From Massilia timonae CCUG 45783 (GTDB lineage Bacteria; Pseudomonadota; Gammaproteobacteria; Burkholderiales; Burkholderiaceae_D), in assembly GCF_000315425.1 (NCBI RefSeq), contig NZ_JH992924.1:122695-186694 (forward strand): 64,000 bases of DNA. Direction: 5' to 3'. The notes beneath the pieces were generated by a model. It was not told where the DNA came from. It was given only the letters and a program-made list of their open reading frames with translations, and made no database searches. The stretch's first letter is position 1. Every line of letters begins with the position of its first letter. Shown here in pieces: positions 48,162-57,592 of this stretch. A program made the translations under genes and the position numbers.

Positions 48162-50933
48162 ATGGACAATACCCTGCTGCTCGTTGACGGTTCCAGTTAT
48201 CTTTATCGCGCCTACCACGCGCTGCCCGACCTGCGCAGCCCGGACGGCTTCCCGACCGGCGCCATGCACGGCATGGTCAATATGCTGCGCCGCCTGCGCG
48301 CCGACTTTCCGGCCGCCTACATCGCCTGCGTCTTCGATGCCAAGGGCAAGACGTTCCGCGACGACCTGTATCCCGAATACAAGGCGACGCGCGCCTCGAT
48401 GCCGGAAGACCTGGGCAAGCAGATCGAACCGATCCACGAAGTGGTGCGCTACATGGGCTGGCCGATCCTGATGGTGGATGGTGTCGAAGCGGACGACGTG
48501 ATCGGCACCCTGGCGGTGCAGGCCACGGCGCGCGGCATGAAGACCGTGGTCTCGACCGGCGACAAGGACCTGGCCCAGCTGGTCAACGACAAGGTCATGC
48601 TGATCAATACCATGACCAACGAGCGCATGGACGAGGCCGGCGTGCTGGCCAAGTTCGGCGTGCCGCCGAACCGCATCATCGACTACCTGACCCTGGTCGG
48701 CGACACCGTCGACAACGTGCCGGGCGTGGCCAAGTGCGGCCCCAAGACGGCCGTCAAGTGGCTCACCCTGCACGGCTCGCTGGATGGCGTGATCGAGAAC
48801 GCGGCCAGCATCGGCGGCGCCGTCGGCGCCAACCTGCAGGCGGCCCTGGAATGGCTGCCGAAGGGGCGCGAACTGATCACCGTCAAGACCGACTGCGACC
48901 TGGTCAAGCACGTGATCTCGTTCGAAGAGTCGCTGGTCGGCCGTCCGGAAGATGCCGAGGCGCTGCGCGACTTTTTCCAGCGCTATGGTTTCAAGACCAT
49001 GCTGCGCGACCTGGGCGGCGCCAAGCCGGGCGACGGCAGCGTGCGTCCGGCCGCCGGCAGCGCGCCGGGCGGCGGGCCGCTGAACTCGCCGGAAGGCGCG
49101 GCGACCCTGGCCGGCATGCCGGTCATCAAGGGTGAATACGAAACGATCCTGACCGACGAGCAGCTCGACAAATGGCTGGCGCTGGTCGATGCGGCCGAGC
49201 TGACCTCGGTGGACACCGAAACCACCTCGCTCGACCCGATGGCGGCCGAGATGGTCGGCATCTCGCTGTCGGTCGAAGTGGGCAAGGGCGCCTACATCCC
49301 GGTGGCGCACCGCTACGCCGGCGCGCCGGACCAGCTGTCGCGCGAGCACGTGCTGGAAAAGATGCGCGGCTGGCTCGAGAATCCAGCCAAGCCGAAGGTG
49401 GGCCAGAACCTCAAGTACGATATGCACATCTTCGCCAACCATGGCGTGACCTTGAAGGGCATCGTGCACGACACGCTGCTGCAATCGTATGTGTTCGAGT
49501 CGCACAAGCCGCACGATATGGACACGATGGCGATGCGCCACCTCGGCTACACCACGATTCCCTACGTGGACGTGTGCGGCAAGGGCGCCAAGCAGATCTG
49601 CTTCGACCAGGTCGAGCTGGCGCGCGCCACCGAGTATGCCGGCGAGGATTCGGACATCACCCTGCGCCTGCACCAGAGCATGCTGCCGGAAGTCGAGAAG
49701 GACAAGGGTCTCGCCTACATCTACCGCGAGATCGAGATGCCGACCATGGAAGTGCTGCACAAGATCGAGCGCAACGGCGTGTTGATCGACAGCGCGCTGC
49801 TCGACGTGCAATCGGGCGAGCTGGGCAAGCGCATGATGGAACTGGAACAGCAGGCCTATGAAGCGGCCGGCGGCCCGTTCAACCTGGGTTCGCCGAAACA
49901 GATCGGCGAGATCTTCTTCGGCAAGCTCGGCCTGCCGGTGATCAAGAAGACCGCCACCGGCGCGCCGTCGACCGACGAAGAGGTGCTGCAGAAGCTGGCC
50001 GAGGATTATCCGCTGCCGAAGATCCTGCTCGAGCACCGCGGCATGTCGAAGCTGAAGTCGACCTATACCGACAAGCTGCCGAAGATGGTCAACCCGAACA
50101 CCGGCCGCGTGCACACGAACTACGCCCAGGCGGTGGCGATCACCGGCCGCCTGTCGTCGAACGAGCCGAACCTGCAGAACATCCCGGTGCGCAACGCCGA
50201 AGGCCGCCGCATCAGGGAGGCCTTCATCGCCGCCCCGGGCCACGTGATCGTCTCGGCCGACTATTCGCAGATCGAGCTGCGCATCATGGCGCACATCTCG
50301 GGCGACGCGGCGATGCTGAAAGCCTTCGCCGACGGCGAGGACATCCACCGCGCCACCGCCGCCGAGATCTTCGGTATCCCGCCCGCCGACGTGCAGAGCG
50401 AGCAGCGCCGCTACGCCAAGGTGATCAACTTCGGCCTGATCTATGGCATGAGCGCCTTCGGCCTGGCCGGCAACCTCGGCATCGAACGCGCCGCGGCCGC
50501 CAACTATATCGAGCGTTACTTCGCGCGCTTCTCGGGCGTGAAGCAGTACATGGACAACACGCGCCTGGAAGCGAAGGCGCGCGGCTACGTCGAAACCGTG
50601 TTCGGCCGCCGCCTGTGGCTGCCCGAGATCAATTCGCCGAACGGTCCGCGCCGCGCCGGCGCCGAACGCGCGGCGATCAATGCGCCGATGCAGGGCACGG
50701 CGGCCGACCTCATCAAGCTGGCGATGATCGCGGTGCAGGGCTGGATCGAGAACGAGAAGCTGGGCACGCGCATGATCATGCAGGTGCACGACGAACTGGT
50801 GCTCGAGGTGCCGGAAGCCGAGCTGGAACTGGTGCGGGTCAAGCTGCCGGAGCTGATGGCGGGTGTGGCCAAGCTCGACGTGCCGCTGCTGGCCGAGACC
50901 GGTGTCGGCAAGAACTGGGAAGAGGCGCACTGA
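48162..50933 (+). CDS. polA: DNA polymerase I
   Basis: The 923-residue enzyme has all three domains: 5'-3' exonuclease (MDNTLLLVDGSSYLYRAYHA at the start, DKDLAQLV), an intact 3'-5' exonuclease (SVDTETTSLD carries the DxE metal site), and the family A polymerase with motif A SADYSQIELR, motif B YAKVINFGLIYGMS and motif C QVHDELVLE. It fills gaps in repair and removes Okazaki primers. The start at 48162 gives the normal N-terminus. A -10-like GATAAT lies at 48094-48099. Confidence 0.97.
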   Translation: MDNTLLLVDGSSYLYRAYHALPDLRSPDGFPTGAMHGMVNMLRRLRADFPAAYIACVFDAKGKTFRDDLYPEYKATRASMPEDLGKQIEPIHEVVRYMGWPILMVDGVEADDVIGTLAVQATARGMKTVVSTGDKDLAQLVNDKVMLINTMTNERMDEAGVLAKFGVPPNRIIDYLTLVGDTVDNVPGVAKCGPKTAVKWLTLHGSLDGVIENAASIGGAVGANLQAALEWLPKGRELITVKTDCDLVKHVISFEESLVGRPEDAEALRDFFQRYGFKTMLRDLGGAKPGDGSVRPAAGSAPGGGPLNSPEGAATLAGMPVIKGEYETILTDEQLDKWLALVDAAELTSVDTETTSLDPMAAEMVGISLSVEVGKGAYIPVAHRYAGAPDQLSREHVLEKMRGWLENPAKPKVGQNLKYDMHIFANHGVTLKGIVHDTLLQSYVFESHKPHDMDTMAMRHLGYTTIPYVDVCGKGAKQICFDQVELARATEYAGEDSDITLRLHQSMLPEVEKDKGLAYIYREIEMPTMEVLHKIERNGVLIDSALLDVQSGELGKRMMELEQQAYEAAGGPFNLGSPKQIGEIFFGKLGLPVIKKTATGAPSTDEEVLQKLAEDYPLPKILLEHRGMSKLKSTYTDKLPKMVNPNTGRVHTNYAQAVAITGRLSSNEPNLQNIPVRNAEGRRIREAFIAAPGHVIVSADYSQIELRIMAHISGDAAMLKAFADGEDIHRATAAEIFGIPPADVQSEQRRYAKVINFGLIYGMSAFGLAGNLGIERAAAANYIERYFARFSGVKQYMDNTRLEAKARGYVETVFGRRLWLPEINSPNGPRRAGAERAAINAPMQGTAADLIKLAMIAVQGWIENEKLGTRMIMQVHDELVLEVPEAELELVRVKLPELMAGVAKLDVPLLAETGVGKNWEEAH

Positions 50934-50989
50934 TAGCGTACTGATGTAGGGACGCGGCCAGGCGCCTGCACATCGTCCATGGAGGACTC

Positions 50990-51280
50990 TTGAAACTCTA
51001 TATAGACGAGCATTGCCCTTTCTGCAGCCGCGCGCGGCTGGCCCTGGGCCTGAAGAATCTGCCCTTCGAGATCATCGTCGTCATGGAAGACGATGCCGAG
51101 ACGCCCACGCGCCTGGTCGGCAAGAAGGCCGTGCCGATCATCGGCGACGCCAAGCTGTGGCCGATTCTGCGTTCGCTGAGCATCGTCGACGGGCTACAGT
51201 TCCCGCCGGCGGTGCGCAGCGATATGGAACGGCTCGCAGTCGACGGCGAGATGCCGCTGCTGTTCGACCAGGCCAGGTAG
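50990..51280 (+). CDS. glutaredoxin 2-like protein lacking its central region
   Basis: The N-terminal part is the thioredoxin-like half of Grx2 (MKLYIDEHCPFCSRARLAL, active site CPFC at residues 9-12; DDAETPTRLVGKKAVPII). From residue ~55 the sequence matches the very end of Grx2 (LWPILRSLSIVDGLQFPP). Grx2 has about 215 residues; this protein has 96, so roughly 120 residues of the helical GST-like domain are absent, in frame. It starts with TTG four bases after GGAGG. It may still act as a small dithiol glutaredoxin. Likely expressed, since the frame is intact. Confidence 0.8.
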   Translation: MKLYIDEHCPFCSRARLALGLKNLPFEIIVVMEDDAETPTRLVGKKAVPIIGDAKLWPILRSLSIVDGLQFPPAVRSDMERLAVDGEMPLLFDQAR

Positions 51281-51292
51281 GCGCCGTTCCGA

Positions 51293-52327
51293 TCATTGTT
51301 GATCAAGGGCGGCAGCCACGATCTTTTCCATATCGGATTGCGCCGCCTCGCAGTTCGCCAGCTGGATGACCGACATGCGGTGGGCCGGTATCCTGAGGAT
51401 CAGCGTGTCGAATCCCCACAGGCCGCCGCTGTGGAATACGACGTCATGGCCTGCGCGCTGGATCACCTCCAGCCCGAAGCGGTAAGCCGGCACCGAACCG
51501 TCCAGCAAGGGCGAAGCCTGCAGCATCGCGCGCAACAGACTCGCTGGATCGGCCCATTGGCGATGCCATTCTTTTTCCCAGCGCAGCAGTTCATTGACGC
51601 TCGCGTAGACGCCGCCATCTCCAACCGTGTTGGCATTGCCCAGGTGCTGCTTGTAGCCGAAGGGACGCGCGCGATCGGCTTCATAGCTGAAGACCCGGTG
51701 TTCGATGATACTGAAGCGGTCCTCGTCGAACACGATGCGCCGCATTCCCAGCGGATCGAACAGCTTTTCTCGCGCATAGCGGCCGAGCGACCTGCCGCTC
51801 AGGCGCTCCACCAGGGTGGCAAGCAGGATGTAGTTGCTATTGCTGTAGCGGTATCCGGTCGACGTGGGGAAGGTGACGGTGTCGAGACGAGCGATCACCT
51901 GCAGGATCATCCGGTTGTCGAAATAGTCGGCCTCGTGGCGCGACAACTGGGATTCGATGAACTGGAAATAGTCCGGGATGCCGCTGCTGTGATTGAGCAG
52001 GCTGCGCAGCGGGAAGGGTTGTTCGAACTTCGCCAGTTCCGGCAGGTGGATGCAAACGTCGTCATCGAGCCCGATGGCGCCCGCGCGCACCAGCGACAGC
52101 ACGCAGGCGGCGGTGAACTGCTTGGATTCGGAGGCGAGGTAATACGCCGAGTCGGAGCCCAAGGGCACCTTCAGTTCGAGCGAGGCCATGCCGTGGTGAA
52201 GCTCGAATACGGCCTTGCCGTCGCACAGGACGGCGGCGCTGAAGCCCGGGCCGTCCGGCGGTAAGGTCGATTGCAGTTGCGTGAAATGGTCTTCCAGCCG
52301 GTGCACGAAAATCCCTGTCTTGTCCAC
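51293..52327 (-). CDS. serine hydrolase of the class C beta-lactamase-like family
   Basis: This 344-residue penicillin-binding-protein-like hydrolase has the nucleophile motif ASESKQF (S-x-x-K), the YSNSNYILL (Y-x-N) motif and a late HSGGLWGFD (third motif). It resembles esterases, D-peptidases and AmpC-like proteins. It starts with GTG and shows no signal peptide, so a cytoplasmic role or a misplaced start is possible. It converges with the glutaredoxin gene. Confidence 0.85.
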   Translation of the reverse strand: MDKTGIFVHRLEDHFTQLQSTLPPDGPGFSAAVLCDGKAVFELHHGMASLELKVPLGSDSAYYLASESKQFTAACVLSLVRAGAIGLDDDVCIHLPELAKFEQPFPLRSLLNHSSGIPDYFQFIESQLSRHEADYFDNRMILQVIARLDTVTFPTSTGYRYSNSNYILLATLVERLSGRSLGRYAREKLFDPLGMRRIVFDEDRFSIIEHRVFSYEADRARPFGYKQHLGNANTVGDGGVYASVNELLRWEKEWHRQWADPASLLRAMLQASPLLDGSVPAYRFGLEVIQRAGHDVVFHSGGLWGFDTLILRIPAHRMSVIQLANCEAAQSDMEKIVAAALDQQ

Positions 52328-52444
52328 TATGAGCCGACAAGTATAAGCTCAGCCGCCTGACGCTCGTCCGTGCCGCGCGTGCAGTCGCCGCAAGCGATGC
52401 TAAACTGGCAAGCCTGTCCAACTCTGACCAGAAAGGGGATGTCC

Positions 52445-53329
52445 ATGAAAGATCTCGTCAACGATGCCCACAGCCTGCTGGGCGCCAGCGCCTACGACGA
52501 CGGCGTGAAGCGGCGCGACTTCCTGAAGGCGGCGGTCGGCACCGGTTTCGCCGCGGCCGCGCTGCCGGTGGTCGCGCAGACCCGGATCCAGACCGATGCC
52601 GAGGGCCTCGACGCCGCTGACAGCATCCTGGTCATCGAAGGCCAGGACGTGCCCGTCTACCGCGCCCAGCCGCGCGGCAAGACCAACGTCCCGGTCATCC
52701 TGGTGGTGTCCGAGATCTTCGGCGTGCATGAGCACATCAAGGACGTGGCGCGCCGCTTCGCCAAGCAGGGCTATATGGCGATCGCGCCCGACCTGTTCGT
52801 GCGCCAGGGCGACGCGACCAAGGTCGAGGCCATTCCGGACCTGATCAAGAACATCGTCTCCAAAACGCCGGACGCGCAAGTCATGTCCGACCTCGACACC
52901 GTCGTGGCCTGGGCCAAGCAGCGTGGCGGCGACACCACCAAACTGGGGATCACCGGTTTCTGCTGGGGCGGACGCATCACCTGGCTGTACGCCGCGCACA
53001 ACCTGGACGTCAAGGCCGGCGTGGCCTGGTACGGCCGCCTGGTGGGCGAGGCGACCCCGAACACGCCGAAACACCCGATCGACGTCGCCCAGAACCTCAA
53101 GGTGCCGGTGCTGGGCCTGTACGGCGGCAAGGACGGCGGCATCCCGCTGGACACGGTCAAGCGCATGCAGGCCGCCCTCGACAAGGGCAACAGCCGCTCG
53201 ACGATCCACGTGTATCCGGACGCCGACCACGCTTTCCACGCCGACTACCGCCCGACCTACAACGAGCTTGACGCCAAGGATGGCTGGAACCGCGCGCTGG
53301 CGTGGTTCCGCAAGCACGGCGTCGCCTGA
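52445..53329 (+). CDS. dienelactone hydrolase family protein with Tat-type signal
   Basis: A 294-residue alpha/beta hydrolase. The N-terminus has a twin-Arg signal (KRRDFLKAAVGTGFAAAALPVVAQ spread over residues 22-45). The catalytic triad of dienelactone hydrolases is visible: Cys in ITGFCWGGRITW, Asp in GLYGGKDGGI and His in DADHAFHAD. It cleaves lactone or ester bonds in the periplasm; the substrate is unknown. The start at 52445 was preferred over ATG 52439 because GGGGA is correctly spaced only for it. Confidence 0.87.
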   Translation: MKDLVNDAHSLLGASAYDDGVKRRDFLKAAVGTGFAAAALPVVAQTRIQTDAEGLDAADSILVIEGQDVPVYRAQPRGKTNVPVILVVSEIFGVHEHIKDVARRFAKQGYMAIAPDLFVRQGDATKVEAIPDLIKNIVSKTPDAQVMSDLDTVVAWAKQRGGDTTKLGITGFCWGGRITWLYAAHNLDVKAGVAWYGRLVGEATPNTPKHPIDVAQNLKVPVLGLYGGKDGGIPLDTVKRMQAALDKGNSRSTIHVYPDADHAFHADYRPTYNELDAKDGWNRALAWFRKHGVA

Positions 53330-53492
53330 CGGGTGACAGCCTGCGAGCCTGCCGCTTCGGGCGGGCTCTTGGACGAGCGCGGGCCGGGAGCGGTACAATG
53401 CCCGGTTTGCGGATCGTCGCAAGAACAGAACAAGAGGCTTTCAAATCGACCCGCTTATCGACCCGACCCTGAGTTCCATCCTGCTGGCGACC

Positions 53493-54227
53493 GTGATCGC
53501 CGGCGTCGTCAGCATTTCCGGGGCTGCGCTTTTCTCGTTCGCCCTGCTGTCGAAAGTGGTCGAAAAGATGGTCAGCCTGTCGGTCGGCATCATGCTGGCG
53601 ACGTCGCTGCTGCACGCGCTGCCGGAAGCGTTCGAATCGGGCGCCGACATCAAGAGCCTGTTCGCCACCCTGCTGGCGGGCCTGCTGGCGTTCTTCTTGC
53701 TGGAAAAGGTGGCGCTGCTGCGCCATTCGCACCACCACGAGGGCGACGGACACCACCACGCCCACGGCCATGACGCGCGCGAGGCCGGCAAGTCGGGCTG
53801 GATGATCCTGCTCGGCGACGGCATGCACAACTTCACCGACGGCATCCTGATCGCGGCGGCCTTCCTGGCCGACCCGGAGGTGGGCATCGTGACCGCGCTG
53901 GCCATCGTCGCCCACGAAATCCCGCAAGAGATCGGCGACTTCATCGTGCTGCTCAACGCTGGCTTCTCGCGCCTGCGCGCCTATGTGTTCAACCTGCTGT
54001 GCAGCCTGCTGGCAGTGGCGGGCGGCCTGCTGGGCTACTTCACGCTGGACCAGGCAAGCGGCCTGATTCCCTATGTGCTGGTGTTCGCCTCGTCGGGCTT
54101 CATCTATATCGCGGTGAGCGACCTGATGCCGCAGATGCAGCGCCGCGCGACCCTGAAGGAGTCGGTGCCGCAGGTGTTCCTGATCGCCCTCGGGGTGGCG
54201 ATCGTGGTGGCGCTGCACGCCTTCTAA
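53493..54227 (+). CDS. ZIP-family divalent metal transporter
   Basis: A 244-residue (or longer) ZIP carrier with eight TM helices. It has a His-rich cytoplasmic loop (HSHHHEGDGHHHAHGHD) and the metal sites HNFTDG in TM4 and HEIPQEIGDF in TM5. It imports Zn2+ or Fe2+. GTG 53493 cuts into TM1; the same frame runs upstream without a stop, and IDPLIDPTLSSILLATVIAG looks like the real N-terminus from ATC 53445, eight bases after AGAGG. A -10-like TACAAT lies at 53394. Confidence 0.9.
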   Translation: MIAGVVSISGAALFSFALLSKVVEKMVSLSVGIMLATSLLHALPEAFESGADIKSLFATLLAGLLAFFLLEKVALLRHSHHHEGDGHHHAHGHDAREAGKSGWMILLGDGMHNFTDGILIAAAFLADPEVGIVTALAIVAHEIPQEIGDFIVLLNAGFSRLRAYVFNLLCSLLAVAGGLLGYFTLDQASGLIPYVLVFASSGFIYIAVSDLMPQMQRRATLKESVPQVFLIALGVAIVVALHAF

Positions 54228-54231
54228 AGAA

Positions 54232-54256
54232 AAAGGGCTTCGCGAAGAAGCCCTTT
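54232..54256. terminator. bidirectional terminator between the ZIP and sseA genes
   Basis: AAAGGGCTT and AAGCCCTTT form a nine-base stem with a seven-base loop, between convergent stops. On the minus strand it runs into a T-rich stretch. Confidence 0.75.
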
Positions 54257-54261
54257 GTCGT

Positions 54262-55116
54262 TCAATCCGCGCCTTTCGCGACCGGCCGCGAGGCGTCGCC
54301 CACCCACTCGCTCCACGATCCCGGATACAGGCTGGCGCCCGGCAGGCCCGCCACTTCCAGCGCCAGCAGGTTGTGGCAGGCGGTCACGCCCGATCCGCAC
54401 TGCATGATGGCGCGCTGCGGATCGTCGACCAGGGCGCCGAACTCCGCGCGCAGGTCTTCCGGGGCCTTGAAGCGGCCGTCCGCCTGCAGGTTGTCCTTGA
54501 AGAAGCGGTTCTTCGCGCCCGGGATGTGGCCGCCCACCGGGTCGATCGTTTCGTTCTCGCCGCGGAAGCGGTCGGCCGCGCGGGCGTCGATCACGATGCG
54601 CTGGCCGCTTTCCAGGTTGTCCATCACTTCGCGCACCGTCACGGTCGGCACGAAGGGCGCACGCACGCTCAAGCTGCCGCGCGGCCTGGCGGGCGTCTCG
54701 GTCGACAAGGGCTGGCCCAGCGCCTGCCAGGCCGCCATGCCGCCGTCGAGCACCGCCACCGCCTCGTGGCCCAGCCAGCGCAGCAGCCACCACAGGCGCG
54801 CCGCGAACATGCCGCCGTGGGCGTCGTAGGCGACCACCTGCGTGTCGTCATCAATGCCGAAAGCCTGCAGGGCCTGCGCCAGCGCTTCCTTCTCGGGCAG
54901 CGGATGGCGGCCGAGGAACACGCCGTCAGGCCCGCGCTTGGCGCCCGACAGCACGGTCTCGATGTCGGCGAACACCGCGTTCGGCAGGTGGCCGGCGGCA
55001 TAGCCGTCACGGCCGGCGGCGAGGTTCACCAGGTCGTGGCGGCAGTCCACCACCACCCATTTCGGGTCGTCGATATGGGCGGCCAGCTGGCTGGCCGAAA
55101 TCAGGGTCTTGAACAT
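54262..55116 (-). CDS. sseA: 3-mercaptopyruvate sulfurtransferase (two rhodanese domains)
   Basis: The 284-residue protein has two rhodanese domains. The second has the active-site loop CGSGVTA with nucleophile Cys240, the form typical of mercaptopyruvate sulfurtransferases rather than thiosulfate enzymes. It transfers sulfur from 3-mercaptopyruvate to thiols or cyanide. In this window it could cooperate in cyanide handling with the Nit1C cluster, but this is only a thought. AGGAGA precedes the ATG. Confidence 0.88.
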   Translation of the reverse strand: MFKTLISASQLAAHIDDPKWVVVDCRHDLVNLAAGRDGYAAGHLPNAVFADIETVLSGAKRGPDGVFLGRHPLPEKEALAQALQAFGIDDDTQVVAYDAHGGMFAARLWWLLRWLGHEAVAVLDGGMAAWQALGQPLSTETPARPRGSLSVRAPFVPTVTVREVMDNLESGQRIVIDARAADRFRGENETIDPVGGHIPGAKNRFFKDNLQADGRFKAPEDLRAEFGALVDDPQRAIMQCGSGVTACHNLLALEVAGLPGASLYPGSWSEWVGDASRPVAKGAD

Positions 55117-55132
55117 GGCGTTAAGTCTCCTT

Positions 55133-56053
55133 CTACGATTCGCTGACCACGGGGTCCTGGTCCTTGACGACGGCGCCGCGCGCCGTCTTGCGGGTATTGT
55201 AGAACGTCGCGGCCAGTCCCGAGAGCAGGATCACGCCGATGCCCAGCCACACGTGCCAGTCGAAGGCGTCGCCCCACAGGATCAGGCCCCACAGGGTGGA
55301 AAACACGATGCCGGTGTACTGCAGGTTGGCCACCACCAGCACCTTGCCCACGCGGTAGGCGCGGGTCATGCACATCTGGGCGATCAGGGCGGCGCCGCCG
55401 ATTCCCAGCAGCAGCAGGAAGCCGTAGGCCGTGTGCCCATGGAACAGGGCGCCTTGCGGGCCGTCGCCGGCCAGTGTGGCGGCGAGGCCGACCAGGGTCG
55501 TGGTCAGCGAGAAGTAGAACACCACGCGGTATTCGGGTTCGCCCAGTTGGCCGAGCTTGCGCACCTGCATATAGGCCATGGCCGAGATCATCGACGAGCA
55601 CACGCCGGCCAGGCCGCCCAGCCACTGGTTGCTCTCGACCGCCGGCTGCAGCACCATGGTCACGCCGAAGAAGCTGGAGGCGATCGCCACCACCAGCGGC
55701 CACTCGGCATGCTTGGTCTTGGTCCACCAGCCCATGACGAACATCCCGGCCGCGATCCAGATCGGCGCCATGTAGTTGAGCGTCATCGCCGTGGCCAGCG
55801 GCAGGCGGCCGATCGCGAAGAACCACAGCCACAGCGAGGTCACGCCGACCAGGCTGCGCCACAGGTGGGCCTTGCCGAAATCCGTCTTGAAGGTGCCGCC
55901 CTGGCGGCGCACCATGAACAGCAGGATGAGGGTGCCGATCAGGCCCCGGTACATCAGGAGTTCGGAGGTGGAATAGAACTCGGAAGCCAGCTTCACGCCC
56001 GCGCCCATGGCGGCGAACGCGAAGCTGGCGTACAACATCCAGAGGGAAGCCAT
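55133..56053 (-). CDS. DMT-superfamily (EamA) permease
   Basis: A 306-residue carrier with ten TM helices and two EamA repeats. The first repeat opens SLWMLYASFAFAAMGAGVKL, with YRGLIGTLILLF; the second ends GIGVILLSGLAATFY. Members export or import metabolites such as amino acids. It lies 16 bases upstream of sseA in the same direction and is probably co-transcribed with it. Confidence 0.88.
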   Translation of the reverse strand: MASLWMLYASFAFAAMGAGVKLASEFYSTSELLMYRGLIGTLILLFMVRRQGGTFKTDFGKAHLWRSLVGVTSLWLWFFAIGRLPLATAMTLNYMAPIWIAAGMFVMGWWTKTKHAEWPLVVAIASSFFGVTMVLQPAVESNQWLGGLAGVCSSMISAMAYMQVRKLGQLGEPEYRVVFYFSLTTTLVGLAATLAGDGPQGALFHGHTAYGFLLLLGIGGAALIAQMCMTRAYRVGKVLVVANLQYTGIVFSTLWGLILWGDAFDWHVWLGIGVILLSGLAATFYNTRKTARGAVVKDQDPVVSES

Positions 56054-56136
56054 CGGATTTCCAGTGAAGGACCATGCGGCATCGCCGCCGCGCGGTCCGG
56101 GCGCCGGGGTGCGGCGCCGGTTTTACGACTTGAAGG

Positions 56137-57237
56137 TTACAACGCGATCCTGCTGCGATACCACTCATGGAAGTGCTGCATGCCGTCTTCCATGGGCGAC
56201 TGGTACGGACCGACCTCGTTGACGCCGCGCGCCAGCAGGATCTTGCGGCCGGCATCCATGCGCAGGCCGATCTCGTCGTCCTCGACCGCCGTTTCCATAT
56301 AGGCGGCGCGCTCGGCCTCGACGAATTCGCGCTCGAACAGCACGATCTCTTCGGGGTAGTAGAACTCGACCACGTTGCGGGTCTTCTGCGGGCCGTCCGG
56401 CCACAGGGTCGACACCACCAGCACGTTCGGATACCACTCGACCATGATGTTCGGGTACAGCGTCAGCCAGATCGCGCCGTACTTCGGTGGCTGGCCGTTG
56501 TTGAACTTCAGGACCTGCTCCTGCCAGCGTTTATAGGCCGGCGAGCCGGCCTTCTGCAGCGCGCGGTTCACGCCCACGGTCTGCACGCTGTAGTCGCTGC
56601 CGAATTCCCATTTCAGGTCGTCGCACGAGACGAAGTTGCCCAGGCCCGGGTGGAACGGCTCGACGTGGTAATCCTCCAGGTAGACCTCGATGAAGGTCTT
56701 CCAGTTGTAGTCGCACTCGTGGATCTCGACGTGGTCGAACATATAGCCCGAGAAGTCGAGGTCTTTCGTCACCGACAGCTTGCCGAGCTTTTCCATCACG
56801 TTGTAGCCGTTCTGTTCGAACAGCAGGCCGTTCCAGTTCTGCAGCGGGGTTTTCGACAGGTTCAGGCACGGCGTGTCCGCGAAATGCGGTGCGCCGATCA
56901 ATTCGCCTTTCAGGTCATAGGTCCAGCGGTGCAGCGGGCACACGATGTTCTTCGCGTTGCCGCGGCCATTGAACATCAGCGCCTGGCGGTGGCGGCAGAC
57001 GTTGGAAAGCACTTCGATGCCGCCCGCGTTACGCACCAGCATGCGGCCTTCGTGTTCGGAGGCGAGCGTCGCGAAGTCTCCGGTTTCCGGCACCATCAAT
57101 TCATGGCCGATGTAGCGCGGGCCATTGTGGAACAGTTGCTGCATCTCGCGCTTGAGGAGCGCGTCGTCAAAATAAACATTTACCGGAAGCTGTGCGTTCG
57201 AGCGCGCCAGCTTGGCGTGGGTAGCCAGATCGGACAT
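56137..57237 (-). CDS. Rieske ring-hydroxylating oxygenase, alpha-subunit type
   Basis: The 366-residue protein has an N-terminal Rieske [2Fe-2S] domain (VCRHRQALMF and CPLHRWTYDLKGEL) and a catalytic domain with the mononuclear iron ligands in EDYHVEPFHPGL. It belongs to the single-component alpha-only group (choline/carnitine- or VanA-like), since no beta subunit, ferredoxin or reductase is nearby. The substrate is unknown. It diverges from xseB-ispA-dxs with a TATAAT on its own strand at 57332-57337. Confidence 0.88.
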   Translation of the reverse strand: MSDLATHAKLARSNAQLPVNVYFDDALLKREMQQLFHNGPRYIGHELMVPETGDFATLASEHEGRMLVRNAGGIEVLSNVCRHRQALMFNGRGNAKNIVCPLHRWTYDLKGELIGAPHFADTPCLNLSKTPLQNWNGLLFEQNGYNVMEKLGKLSVTKDLDFSGYMFDHVEIHECDYNWKTFIEVYLEDYHVEPFHPGLGNFVSCDDLKWEFGSDYSVQTVGVNRALQKAGSPAYKRWQEQVLKFNNGQPPKYGAIWLTLYPNIMVEWYPNVLVVSTLWPDGPQKTRNVVEFYYPEEIVLFEREFVEAERAAYMETAVEDDEIGLRMDAGRKILLARGVNEVGPYQSPMEDGMQHFHEWYRSRIAL

Positions 57238-57592
57238 CCCAACCCCCCTTTAAGGTAGCTTCCAAAGAAGAGAAAGAATCCAAAGACCAGTATTTAAGTA
57301 GAGGAATACGGTATTTCGGACAGAACCGGAGATTATACTGCGTAACAGGCTCTACCGTCTTGGGCCGGCGCGAGATTGTGGTGCGCGGCGCTTGATGTGT
57401 TGCCGATGAGGCATGGTTTTCATATTGGAACAGGGGCAGGGAGGGGACAAATAAAGGGCGTCGGCCGGATTCCTGACGCACCTGCCAGTTGTGAATGCTG
57501 CAATGTGCGCCCCCCGTGGGGTGGGATTGATCTAAAATACGCGATTGGACTGACCCACGGCGCACAACTGGGCGCCTTCACGAAACCGACTT
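57238..57592. other. divergent spacer between the Rieske oxygenase and xseB genes
   Basis: The 355-base spacer has no gene. On the minus strand TATAAT (57332-57337) is a good -10 element for the oxygenase. On the plus strand TAAAAT near 57533 may serve xseB. Nothing else stood out. Confidence 0.5.

Noticed and set aside
48066..50930. A 954-codon open frame on the minus strand opposite polA
   Set aside because: It mirrors polA exactly, has His/Asp/Arg-rich low-complexity composition and no domain; typical antisense shadow in GC-rich DNA.
54262..55116. sseA as a functional partner of the Nit1C cluster through cyanide
   Set aside because: Rhodanese-type enzymes can take cyanide, but the gene lies 11 kb away in a separate operon, with no shared promoter motif.
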